Origin: Cycas panzhihuaensis
Taxonomy: Eukaryota; Cycadophyta
Assembly: GCA_023213395.1 (NCBI GenBank)
Contig: CM041465.1
Span: 49,421,741 to 49,485,740, forward strand
DNA: 64,000 nucleotides
Reading direction: 5' to 3'
Part shown: in pieces, positions 43,526 through 56,600 of the stretch
How positions within the stretch are numbered: position 1 is the stretch's first letter
Layout of the letters: every line of letters starts with the position of its first letter
The notes under the pieces: generated by a model
Database searches by the model: none
What the model was told of the DNA's origin: nothing
What the model saw: the letters and a program-made list of their open reading frames with translations, nothing else
Made by a program: the position numbers and the translations under genes

Positions 43526-44500
43526 CAAAGAGGAAACCGTTTATTTTGGAAAAGGAAGAATAACTAGAGGAAAGAAAGATGAGGAATAGATGGAAGAACA
43601 AAGGGAGGAATGTATGGAAGAAATTTTTTTTCCTAAAGTCGGTCAATGGAGTAAAGCAAAAGACATTGAAATCCAAGAAGATGATTATGAAGAAATTATA
43701 ATTATTTATATACCAAAGTTACCTTGGCCCTCTATTCAAGAAGCTTCAACTTTGGTAGTAAAATCACCTAGCGTGGAAGAAAAATTTGCAGTTACTAAAG
43801 AAAAGGAAGAACATTTTTCTGTTGATAATCAAGTTTTTGAAGAGCCATTAGATCCAACTTATTGTGATTTCTCTAATATTTCCAACTAAAAATCCTCTTT
43901 TCTAGCAAAAGTTACCAGAGCACTTCTTTCTAAGTTAGAAGGTAAAACAAGAGCACCCCTAGCATTCCACTAGGATTAATTGATTAGCTACAAAAAGAAG
44001 TAGAAAGGAAAATTTACAATTCTTAATTTAATTTATTCAAGAATGGGTTGATGATGTATCCTCTATTTCTTCAAAAGTGGCTCTATTTTAGGAGACATTT
44101 GAGGAGAAATTTCTAATTGATTTACAAGATGTTGTAGTCAAGCTCAATGGTTGGATACTATCTACTATTAATTATTTAAAGAACACTTTAAAATGCATGT
44201 TAAATGTGGAAAATTATAGGCTAAACGTAGTTATGAAAGAACATAAAAACTATAATTTTAGCAACAGTTAAAAACAACATTATAACATAATAAGGAAATG
44301 AATAGATATCTTACCCAACTCTAGGAGTCAAAATAGTTAGTTGCAAATGAATCTAAGGAAGAAATTTATCTTTAAAAAGAGTAAATATTCTTATTAGTTT
44401 AATAACTAGAAAGCAAAAGCATGAAAATCCCTCTTAGTTATGGAAAACCAGATGTACAAGAGTTAAGATACTTTTGGATTAAATTTAATGAACAAAGATG
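43526..44500 (+). pseudogene. Unrecognised coding remnant, copy 2
   Basis: Continuation of 32016-32284 after the insertion, homologous to 3903-4860. The open frame 43590-43889 (99 aa) is longer than its copy 1 partner because two stops there are sense codons here. The product is acidic, with EIQEDDYEEIIIIYIPK, PWPSIQEAST and LDPTYCDFSNIS. Lys/Glu-rich broken frames follow. I know no family for it. Confidence 0.5.
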
Positions 44501-47118
44501 ATGACAAGGAATGGCTCCTCATAATCTATGTATATCATCACGGCAAAAAGAATCAAGGGGATGAGGATAGTGATTGTTTTTTATGAATGAAGCCATTTGT
44601 CATTAGTAGAGAGGTGATACGTATACAAGAAATATGATCTTGCAATATTTGTGGAAAACATATCTTAATTCTTTTATGATTAGTAATTGCGACAAAGGTC
44701 TATGATAATTTGCAACAACTTGCAACAAAGGTCTATGAAAGCTTATGATACAGGTTTGTAATAGAGGGTGAATAAATTATTATTAATTGATCATCAGATC
44801 AAGAATAAATAGTTAGGATTAAAAACAATTAAGAAACAATTATAATTATGAAGTATATATATGTAATTACATGTGTAATAGAAAGACAAGAGTGTGTGGC
44901 ATAGTTGTGACCTTATGTGAAAAGGATTCTCCATGCTTCTAATGGAATTCCTTCTACCATGAATATGATGAATGGTGTTTTGAGACTCCATATATGTATT
45001 ATGTTGTGATTTCGTTTTGTTGAATGTGTGTTATGGTTAGAATATGGGTAAGGATTATTGGGATGAGCAATCTAAGAGAATATGTTAGTTAAGAGGAAAA
45101 TGTCACATTGAAGTTTGCTACCCAACAAACACATACTTCTTCATATCCTTATATAATTATGACCATAAGTATTCCATTGTTGGGATCTTCTGAGTTATTC
45201 TTTTTCCTACAAATTATCCTCCTCATGGCTCATCATGAACTTACTATAGCATATCATCCATTTCATCTTCTTCTATTCATCTATAAAGAATATACGGCAA
45301 CCCTTTGAGACTATAGGCTAACTCCATAGATAAATAATAGCATAAATACTCTCATTCTAATAATTATAAAATGTTACAAATAATAGAATAGTAGTAATAA
45401 CTTTTAATTATATTCAAAAGAAGTATTGAAGTAATAATAAACATGGCAATATGCAAAGGAACTAAAATAATAACACATATTTAATTCATAATATAATGAA
45501 ACTGTATTTAATAGAACAACTTATCTCTATTACAAAGTGTCTACAAGATAATAAAATATTTATTATATCTTTTGTTCCCCTTTGAGGTTAGGGAGCCTTT
45601 AGAAATAAGCTTCATTCTAAAGAAGATAAGGAGAAAACTTCAAAATCTAGCTTTTCCAAATAACACATTTTCTCCTCATATATGGGTGTTTTTTCAAATT
45701 ATTAATTATTTTATAATAAGGTCATCCTTAAAATAATTAATCATTTAAAATAGATTTAGTCTTCAATAATTAGTATTTATAACAATAATCTTTAAACTAG
45801 TATAACTACCTCATGCAATATCTATTTAGGGTCTACAACCACTTGTTTTAAAATCAATAAATATCTTTATGTCATGAGCCATATCTTACAATTAGAGTTT
45901 ATTTTATTTATCTTGTAATTATAAAATAATTAATATGTACTTACTTTAAAAGGTTCCTTCATCTAGTATAAGGGCTAAGTATACAATAATTCTTCCCCTC
46001 TTAATATGTTTTACCTTCAAATTATAGATATAGGTGGACATTGGTGCCACTATGATTCAATATCCACCTGAAGCTTATGCATATATTTAGGGATCAACCC
46101 CACTTGGTCAACTTGTTCATAGGTCAATAATCCATAATGAAAATGATGTCTAATGATTCCCTACTTCTTATCATGTTTCACTCTCAAAACATTTTTAAAT
46201 GTGAACTTCAATGAATCCCATGGATTAACCTTTATAATTACTAGTTGTTTACATCTTTCTATTACACTACTCTAATACTTACATCCTTTTGTTTGATATA
46301 TATTTATGTTGAAATATTTAATGTGTACTAGGTTTATAACCTTGATTTATGAGTCTCCCGCTTTATGTCTTATACTTTAGTTATTTTATTATTATTGTAT
46401 TAGAATGATGAGACACAAGGATTACCCAACATTTCATACAAGTGTCACTTTAGGTAGTTGTAAATATTCTTTTGTAGTTCTTTATATCTATATTGATTAT
46501 GCATTGAAGTTTTTTAATAGGAATGAGATAAATTAAATATACTTCTAAAATTAATATTCTTAGTATATTTTCTAGCTATCTATTGAATTTTTTAATAACA
46601 ATGAGATGAATTATATATACTTCTAAAATTAATTTTCCTAGTGTATTTTGTGTCTATCCATGTTAGTTAGATCCTAGTTTGAATGTCAAAATGATATCAA
46701 AGTAAAATTACGTGCATGCTTACACAAGTCTAAATGTATATTTATGTAGATTACGGTTTGTTTTAGAATAATAAAGTTTAGTTTGAACTTCATTAGGTTC
46801 AATTTTGAGTAGATTTATGAGTGTTTAGAGCTCAAAATAATTTTTTGAGTCTATACATGTTAAAAATTCTAGTTGTATTTTTCATTACATATTACAATAA
46901 TTTATTGCAAAGTTTGAGTGTGTTTCAAGTTTTTCCTGTAGGCTATTGTAGTGATGCTAATAGACATGATGTGGAAATTCACCCTTAAAGATTTAATTTT
47001 AAATACAAATATCTATGTACTACAAAATAGATACTAATAATTATTATCTTTAAGGGAGACATCACAAAATAGGAAGAAGACATGCATATGCAAACCCCTT
47101 CAAAAATCTATTCCAAAA
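44501..47118. other. Unassigned A+T-rich region, copy 2
   Basis: Homologue of about 4865-7480. The small frames 44794-44991 and 45108-45308 show no domain and look like chance. Confidence 0.6.
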
Positions 47119-47309
47119 TGAAAGAAAATAATTTGAAATGAAGAAAGTTCATTGATTATGTGAGAGATGGTCTCTCTATAAATACATGAAATGATTTGCA
47201 GCCACTTACTATATGTAAGCCACTTGTCACTATTACAAAGAAGAGGGAATGACACATAACCCTCACTACCGTATAACTTAATATCCTAAATAAAACAATA
47301 CCTTTAACA
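47119..47309 (-). repeat. 3' LTR of Copia-1, copy 2
   Basis: 191 bp, pairs with 52428-52629 and with 7481-7671. Confidence 0.88.
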
Positions 47310-49805
47310 CCCTCTCTTAATATTTCATATATCTTAATCCAAGCCTATTCTTAAAAAATTAAAACTTGTCTTTGTTGAGAGGTTTATTCAAGATGTCTGT
47401 AAGTTATTCACTTGTTATACAATACTTTAGATATATCTCCTTATTCTGCAACTTCTTTAAAATGATGTGATCATGCACTTCAATGTGTTTGGTTCATGTG
47501 TGAAATACTATATTCTTTGTCATTCTTATTATGCTTTAGTTGTTATAGTAAAGTGTTATTAGTCCACTTTGTTATTAATTTAGATCTAATAACAACTGCC
47601 TTATCCATACTACTTCACATGATGCACTAAATGTTGATTTATATTCTATTTTTGTAGATGATAAGGCAACAATTGGTTGTCATTTGTTGTTCCAAGATAC
47701 TATTATTTATCAAAGAAGAAAGTGATATCCACTTGTTGAATTCCTTTTTTCTTTCTCTTACCCAAGTAGAATTATTATATACAACCAATTCTCCAATTTC
47801 ATTTCTTATATATATATAAGTTCTAGATCTAAAGTACCTTTCAAATACCTAAGTATCCTTTTACTTACTTTCTAATGTAGTAAATTTGGATCCTGTATGT
47901 ACCTAAAAATTACTCTAATAGAATATGAAATACCAAGTTTGGTGGTAGTAAGATAGATCAAACTTCTAACTAATTGCTTATATAGAGTTATGTCAATTTA
48001 ATCTTCTTCTATAGATGCAGTCACATCACAACCTATTTCCATTTGAATTACACAACTATTGCAATATTCCATTTTGAATTTCTTTAATAATTCATTGGTA
48101 TATTTGTTTTGTAACAAGGTGATTGAATCCTCCTCTTATTTTACTTCTATACCAAGGTAATAATTTAAAAATCCCAAGTTAGCCATTTCAAACCCTTTTT
48201 CTAGTTAAACCTTTATGGTTGTGATGGATTGTATATCACTACCTAGAAGAAGCATATCATCTACGTATACGACAATTATTGTAATCAATCCTTGGTTTTT
48301 CTTCACATATAAATTAGGATCTAATTCACATCTCTAGAAATTATTTTGGATGAGATATTTGTCCAACTTGGCATACGAAGCCTTTAGAGCTTGTTTTAGC
48401 CTATATAAGGCCCTTTTAGCCTACATATAAGATGTTCTTATATGTTTTGAATATACCCTTTTAGTTAATGCACATATACTTCTTCTTGAAGGTCTCCATT
48501 CAAGAAGACACTTTTTACATCTAATTGATAGACTTTCCAATTATGTTGTGTGGCTAAGTCAACTACCATACTCACAGTATTTAGCTTTGCTACTAGAGAA
48601 AAGGTTTTGTCATAGTTTATCCCTATAGTTTAAGTGTAACTCTTAGTTACTAATCTCACTTTGTATTTATCTATTTTACCATCAAAGTTCTCATTTATTT
48701 TGTACACCCATTTGCAATTAACAATTAATTTTTCGATAGGTGGTTCAACTAGTTCCCAGGTTTTAATTTTAGAGATAGATTATATTTCTATATCCATTGT
48801 TGATTTCCACTCAACATGTTGACTTGCTTCTTCATATAACTAAGGTTCAACTAAACAAAATAGAACTTGATATTTTGGGGTTCTAGTCCTATGAAGGATA
48901 ACTTCTTTAATTGTTTTGAGATACCATTTAAGTATCTTTCTAAAGGAAGTCATGCTTTCCTCTTCTTATTCAAGACTTGTTTCTCTAGGGAGTGTAGGAG
49001 CTCTTTCTAATTGTTCCTCTTCCTCTATTTCAATATATTCAAATATGATTCCAAATATGTCTTTAAGTGGGGGGATTTTTATAGGAGATTCCCATGTAGT
49101 CACATTAATTTCCTGATATATTACTAGACTTCCAACAATGTCTTACTCATTAAAAATAGCATCCCCACTTACATAGACTTTATTTATCTTTGGATTGATG
49201 CATCTATAAGTTTTTGAATTTATGCATTCTATACTTTTATAATCAAGTTTGGATCTTTTCTTTTAAAAAATATGAACAAAAGCCTGGCAACCAAAGATTT
49301 TTTGATTACTTACATCAGGTTTGTATCATGCCCATGCCTCTTCTAGAGTTACCTTATTCAAGGCTTGAGTTGGACCTCAATTTATTAGATAAATTATTAT
49401 ATTTATAACTTCTACCTAATAAGTTTTCAAAATCTGTCCATCCTAAATTAGACTGTGAGCCATGTCTATAATGGTTTTATTCATCTGCTTGGCTCAAACA
49501 TTGTATTAAGGAGTATATGGAGTCATGATTTATTAATGTATCCCATGAGTCTTACAAAAGAACTAAAATTATTTTTAAGTATACTTGCCGATTCCATCAA
49601 ACCTAATACACTTTAATTTGTTTTCGCATTCTATTTCATCTTTAACCTTGAATTCTTTAAATTTATCAGATGTTTTAGATTTACTATAAAGGAAGTATAT
49701 CTAAATTTTCTTAGAAAAATCTTCAATGAATGTAAGAAAGTAGATAGTCCCATTGATTGAGCTTAGAGTAATGGGCCCATAAAAATCAAAATGCTCTAAC
49801 CCTAG
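47310..49805 (-). pseudogene. Copia-1 integrase, RT and RNase H, inactivated (copy 2)
   Basis: Counterpart of 7672-10153 with the same order. The RT catalytic YVDDM is intact at 48253-48267. The linker frame open in copy 1 (9188-9451) is broken here, so the two copies have acquired separate lesions on top of many shared ones. Confidence 0.86.
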
Positions 49806-50117
49806 TGTGACTTATTGTTACACCAAAAGCCCACAGGTGATTTGAGAAGAGGACTCCTTGACAAGTAAACCAACCATAGTCCAACACTCCCCTGTGATGA
49901 GGAGGCCACCATAGCATGTACTGCTTGTATTATAATCCAACGTGAATCATGGGTACATGGGGACCCTATCAGGGAAAGGGGCTTTGTCCGGTATATGCAT
50001 GGGATTTGAACCTTAAACTTGGGCTCTGATACCACTTGTGACTTGCTGTTGCACCAAAACCCCACAAGTGATTTAGGAAGAGGACTCCTTGGCAAGTGAA
50101 CCAGCGATAGTCCAACA
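49806..50117 (-). mobile_element. TRIM (SMART-like), copy 2
   Basis: Same 312 bp element as 10154-10465, with a PBS and 81 bp terminal repeats. Right flank TCTAG (50118-50122) and left flank CCTAG (49801-49805) support TCTAG as the original target duplication. The frame 49802-50095 runs through both repeats and is not a gene. Confidence 0.88.
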
Positions 50118-50122
50118 TCTAG

Positions 50123-52427
50123 TTTGCTTTGTGCATGCCATTCACTTCTTTAAAAAGGAAAACAATGTTGTTTACCAAGTAAACATCATTTATAAACAAA
50201 AGAATAAAATGCCATGTATGGGAGTCCATCAACCATATTTGATTTTTTAACATTTCTAATCTATCAAAGGAGATATGACCATACTTCAAATGCTAGAGTT
50301 TATTATTATTAATATTTGCAATAGTCAGAAATTTTACATCATTTCTTATACTAATAGGATTAAAAGTAATTTATAGAGGTCATTGATTTTTATACCTTTA
50401 TCAATTATAATTCTTCCCTTTTTCATATCTAAAATATGGCAAAACCTATCCTCTTCAAAGATAGTCCTTAGCTTTTTCTTCCCAAGTTGAGAGACTAAGA
50501 GAAGATTTTTCTTCATTCCTAGAACAAAGAGAACACTGCCAACTTTTTACACTTTTCCTTTTATCTCAACTACTATCATTTCAATGCCTTGAATGTTAAG
50601 TGGATATTTATTCCCTAACTCTACTGATTTATTGAAAGAGTAGGGCTTCAAATATTTAAACCATTTTTTATGGCATATCATATGATTAGATGCTCCTAAA
50701 TCAATATACTAGACATCTTCATTTATGAGGCTGGTAGTAACTACATATGAATGCAGTTTCTTCTTCTTCATCTCCTTCGAAGTTATTTTGTTATTTACTA
50801 TCATTTATGGTAGGCCTTTTTTCTCTTTGAATATCAGCTCTCCTTTGAGATCACTTATAAGGAAAGTGACCTCCTTACCCACAATGGTGGCAAACATTGA
50901 ATGCTTTGTAGATGCTAGAGAAGTGTTTAGGTTTTCTGTAGTTGAAGCAGACTTTGGAATCTCTTAGTGGAATTGATCATCTTCTGCCTTTGTTCTTTGT
51001 CCATCTTCCTCTAAATTAACTTCTAGTGTTGAGAGCCCTTCCTTTACCTCTTAAAAATGATTGTCTTTATCCTTTGGGACCAAAGTTAAGTCTGGATAGG
51101 CAGGCCTCTTCAATCTCTATCTCTTCTTTATATCTCTTATTTCTTTGTTCTTATCTAATTAGAAGTCCTATTAATATTTTAAGATACATAGTTACAATCT
51201 GAGCATTATTGGTTATAGAATATACCATATTATTGAATGACTTTAAGAGCTTGTTTACAATCATTTGCACAAGTTCCTATTTAGATAGATTGGCTCCATC
51301 ACTAACTAAATTATTCCTGATTAAGGTTACTTTATGAATGAATTTTGAAATACTTTCCTTTTCTCCTATATGTAATTTATATAATTCTTTCTTTAAGGCT
51401 ACAATTCTAGCTTCATTTTTCTAGCTATAAAGATTGACAAACACTTTCCAAATACCTTCACTAGAGTCCATCCCTTCAACATATACTAAAAGAGGATTGA
51501 AGATGGATAATTTCAAAATTATTACCCATGAATTATTTCTCTCATCCCAGTTAGGTTAATCAAGGGAATTATCTAGCCTTTTTTCTTTCCATGTGGCTAT
51601 ATTCCAAATAATTTTTTCCCTCAACAAGGTTTCAACCTTAATTTTCCATATGAAATAGTGTGTTTTAGCTAATTTATCTTGATCATTCAGATCAAGAATG
51701 GAGAATGCCATTTCAAAAAATGAGTCTAAAGTTATTAGAAGGCTTTTCAAAGCTTTTAACAGGCTAGCTATATAGATGTGTAAATTTCCATACAAAAGGA
51801 CAGTTGTATAGATGAGAATGAAAGTAGGTGAAAAAGATAGATCTTAAAGCAAGGTTTTCAAATATGTAAAAAACTTAAGGAGATCAACTTCAATTTTCTT
51901 GGAATTTAACCTAAAAGACAGAAAGTGTGATTAAGATTTCTAGAGGAAAATACTCATAACTTACAAAAATATCATCCAAGATCTTTGAAATTGGATTTGA
52001 ATGAGGTACAATAAATAAGGGAAGAATTCATGACTAGTATTACTCAAAATGCTAGAGCAAAGAATGAGAAATTTATAGTAGAACTTCAAAACCCACTACT
52101 ACTAAAAATAGGGTAAAACTACCTAAAAATTAACTTATTTGTAGTCAATCCTTTTGGAGAAAATGACGACCTTGATGAGATGTACTTGCTAGCTAAATTT
52201 CATTTAAATTTGAGCACTTTGAAGAAATGGGTCTATACTATGTCCATATTATCTATACAACAAATTACTTTTTCTATACTTTATATGATTCTTGCATTGA
52301 TCTTGTGGGTTAGTTAATTTATCTTACTAACCATCTTAGATTCACTTGGTTGCCTTTAATTTCTCATAGCAATAGACTCCTCTTCACATCTTCACTAAAT
52401 GAGCAATTTAAACCTACTCTAATACCA
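50123..52427 (-). pseudogene. Copia-1 gag, protease and pre-integrase region, inactivated (copy 2)
   Basis: Counterpart of 10471-12764 including the 5' leader and PBS (TGGTATTAGAG, minus strand of 52417-52427). Gag blocks and the DLGAS protease variant recur, so the Ser loss predates the duplication. The small minus-strand frame 51556-51795 is gag amino-end sequence. Confidence 0.84.
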
Positions 52428-52629
52428 TGAAAGAAAAAAGTTTGAAATAAAGAAGGTTCATTATTTATGTGAGAGATTATCTCTCTATAAATATATGAAA
52501 TGATTTATAACCACTTACTACATGTAAGCCACTTATCAACCACTTGTCACTATTATAAAGAAGAGGGAATGACACACAACCCTCACTAACTTAAAACTTA
52601 ATGTCTTAGATAAAACATTACCTTGAACA
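52428..52629 (-). repeat. 5' LTR of Copia-1, copy 2
   Basis: 202 bp, homologue of 12777-12978. Confidence 0.88.
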
Positions 52630-52634
52630 TAAAA

Positions 52635-53255
52635 CACACCAAATTTGCATTAAAAAATTAGTCAAAATACACATGTAAACCTTTAAATCCTATGAAACAA
52701 CTACCAAAAATTAAAATAAAATTGTTTGATAGATGAATAGTGCATTTAATGAGCAAGTTCTAAAGGGGTTTTTGTGAACAAAATTGAGGTAGGAGGAGGA
52801 GGCTAAGCGAAATATATTAATATATAATTCTTAAAAACAAGCATGGAAGGGGCCACATATAAAGCCTAAATTTGAAACCAAGTCATATTAAATGAAGAGA
52901 TGAATGGAAATCTCTAGCCATTTTTAAAACCAAATGGAATTAATAAATGGTTAAACACTAAAAGGCCATAGTAGAGATGGGATTAAAGAGAGCATTCAAA
53001 AAGCATGAAGGGTTGTTGAAGTTGAAATAAAAGAAGACACTAGTAAACTATCATGAAATATTAAATGATAAAGCTTGAAGGAATATACCTCTATTGATCT
53101 TACCCTATAGTAACAGACATTGTTATTGCATATCAAATGTAGTAACCACCATAATAAACAACACCAAACCAACACTTGGGTCATCAAACACCTATAAGAT
53201 CTTAACTATGAGAAAAAAGTTGAATATTCCTTAAAGCATTATTATCGTTTATTTA
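52635..53255. other. Spacer between Copia-1 and Copia-2, copy 2
   Basis: Homologue of 12984-13605. No gene recognised. Confidence 0.6.
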
Positions 53256-53260
53256 GAGTT

Positions 53261-53606
53261 TGTTAAGAAACATGAATGAATATATATATGTTTACACTCT
53301 ATAGAATCTTTTACCATACATAGTAAGCAAATAAGATGAACATAGAAAATAGTTACATAGTACATAAGAGATATGTGGAAAACCCCTTTGGGAAAAAACC
53401 CACCACAAAGATTTATCAATTACATTGATTACCACTTAATTGATATGAATATATAAGGGACTCTAGGATATTTATAATCCCCTAAGAGGTGTCAACCATT
53501 AAAGGTTATGACTCTTTGCATAACTTGCACCTTTATGTTAATTACATTAATTAAACCACCACATTAACATTAACAAATGGCTTAATAATTAATTTCCATG
53601 CTAACA
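53261..53606 (-). repeat. 3' LTR of Copia-2, copy 2
   Basis: 346 bp, next to the purine tract AAGGAGGGA (minus strand of 53607-53615). Confidence 0.9.
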
Positions 53607-56600
53607 TCCCTCCTTAATGTGAATGTAGGGAACTTGTAGCAGTTTAATTATCACAAAGGCTTGAACTATTCTACCTCTTTATCCTTGTCTATACATCCCC
53701 CCTTAAGGATAACATTTGTGAGTCCTAATCTGGTATGCATTTTCATGAATTGATCTTTAATAAGCACTTTGGTAAATATGTCTATAAGTTGATATTCACC
53801 CAGATAATAGTTAGCCTATATCTTTCTTGATTTGATTCATTCATGAATATAGTGTTGTTATATCTTAATGTGTTTTGTATGCATGAAACTCTAAATTTTT
53901 TAATAAATGAATAGTATTTTAATTATCAACAAAAATAATTAAATTGGCATTTGACACTCAAAGAACTTCTAAGAGACCTTGCAACCATACAACTTCTTTT
54001 ACATCAACACTAAGTCCTTAATATTCTAGCTTTATAGAAGATAATGCCACTATTTGTTACTTTTTCAACTACCACAAAATAAATCCATTATTGACACTAA
54101 AGATGTATCCAACAATAGATTTTTTATCACCAAAGTCTCCTTGCCAACTAGCATCTGTATAGCCATACAACTTTATCTTTTCACCATGAAGGTATTTAAG
54201 ACTAAGATTTAGTGTCCCTTTTAAATACTTCAGAATTCACTTTGCTATAACCTAATGCATTTCTTGAGGAATCTGCATATAAGTCCCACCAATTCAACAA
54301 CGTAGGTGATATCTAGTCTAGTATGAGTCAAATAGATTATACTCCTTATAAATTAACAATATAATGTTCTATCTATAGAGAGTTTGGCCATGTCTTTTTG
54401 CAACTTTATGTCTTTAGCACATGGTATTGCAATCGTCTTATAATCTTACATCCTAAACTTCTCTAATAGGTTCTTCACATATTGAGTCTACAAAATTATG
54501 ATCCTATCTTCTATCTACCTAACTTCAATGCCTAAAAAGTAATATAGAGGCCTAAGGCCTATCATATCAAAGGTAGCTCCCAAATTAGATTTGACTCGAA
54601 CAATAGTCTTACTATAGTTACGTCTGATGATTAGAAATTTGCATATAACATAATAACTACTATTGAAGTCCTGCACCATTTTATATATAGATTTGACACC
54701 AAGTTCATAGTAACAAAACCTTCTTCTTGTAATTTTGCATGGATCTTATCATACCAAGAATGGGGTGCTTGTTTTATGCCATAGAGTGATTTATTCAAAT
54801 GACACACAAGATGCTCTTAGCTTTTCTTAGTAAATCCCAAAGGTTGTGATATGTAAATCTCCTCCTTTAGATCTTCGTTAAGAAATATGCACTTAATGTT
54901 TATATGGTGTAACTCCCAACCATATGTAGCCACCGAGGAAATGATCAAATAGACTATGGTTAGTTTGGAAACTGGTGAAAATATCTCCTCATAATCAATT
55001 CCTTCCTTTTATTTAAACCCTTGAGTAATAAGTATGCCCTTGTACTTGTTCACCTCCCCATCAAAGTAGAACTTTATCTTATAGACCCACCTACACCTAA
55101 CTAGGTTCCTCTTTAGATATAAGGGAACTAAATTCCATGTGATGTTCTTCATAATTAAGCCATACTCCTCCTCCATTATAGCTTTCTATCATGGATCATC
55201 CTTTGATTCATCATATGACATAGGATTATTAGAGTTGGTGGTGTTTACCAATAGAGTCTAACTAGCATACTGGCTTCTTCTTCTTCTATCATTAGTAAGG
55301 TTCTACATCGCCACTCCAAAACCCTCTATCATCTTCTTTGTTATAATGGTATAGAAGGACCTGGTGTTATAAGTAGTTCTTCATATAATAACTCCCCAGT
55401 ATTACTCTCTCCACTTAGTCTAGCTTCCTCTTGAATTCTAGCGAATTGCTAATCATCTTTTTCAATTGTTAAACTCGGAAATAGAAGTAGTGGGGGGTAA
55501 AAAGGCTCTTCTGATGACTTCTTAGCATAATACATCGATGAATCATTAAATTTAACATTTTGACTAATTATAATTCTTTTCCCCTATGGATTCCACAGTT
55601 TATAAGCTTTATTCTAATTAGAATACCCCATGAGTATGCACTTTAAACTCTTGTGATCTAACCTTTTACAACCTTCATTTAGGATGTGTGCATATCCAGT
55701 GCACCCAAATGTTTTTAAATGACCAATGGCTAGTTTACGATCGGTTCATTTTTCCTCAGGGGTCATGCTTCGAACTACTTGAGTGGGCACTCTATTTAGA
55801 ATATTAATAGTAGTCTCAATAATTTCTACCTAAAACATTGGTGGCAAGTTTTTCGAATACACCATACACTTTGCCATCCCCATCATAATACATTTTTTTC
55901 TCTCTACAACACCATTTTGTTATGGGGTATATAAGACCCTAAATTCCTATTTTATACCATGATCCTAATAGAACTAATATAAACATGTAATTCTCATATT
56001 TGTTGCCATTATCACTCTTTAATATTTTAATCCTTTTATCACATTCATTTTCAATACTCACATTCTAATTATGAAAGTGTTCAAATACCTCTGACTTATT
56101 TTTCAAGAAATACATCCAAGCCTTCTTGGTGTAGTCATCTACAAACAACAAAGTATATCAAGCTCCTGATATTTAAGGGTTTAAGAGTGATCCAATCATG
56201 TCTATATGCATGAGTTCAAACTTTTCCTTATCTCTCTAGACATTATCCTGACCAAAATGATAATGATGATGCTTCCTATATATACACCCTTCACACACAT
56301 TGTCTCAACATGAAATATATGATAATCCTTCCATCATTCTCAACCTTTTCAGTAGTACAATGCTTCTATAATTAAGGTGACCTAAGTAATCATACCACAA
56401 CTTGCTCACATCATCTAAACTAGTAATAAAAGCATAAGACTTCTTCTAAGATTAAAATTTTTCAAACACCAAAAAATTATCCCTACCATTCCTAATAGAA
56501 ATGATAGAGAAGTTTTGTTGAGGATCCTTAATTAGACATCTATCTTTATAAAGCTTGACCTTCATTCCTTGTTTATAGATTTCTTAGGTTGAAAGCAAAT

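Larger units (their letters stand above)
47119..52629 (-). mobile_element. Copia-1, copy 2
   Basis: Same structure as 7481-12978. LTRs are 47119-47309 and 52428-52629, and the purine tract is AAGAGAGGG (minus strand of 47310-47318). Flanks CAAAA (47114-47118) and TAAAA (52630-52634) are as in copy 1. A TRIM sits at 49806-50117. The left LTR keeps its terminal TG where copy 1 has TA. Confidence 0.9.
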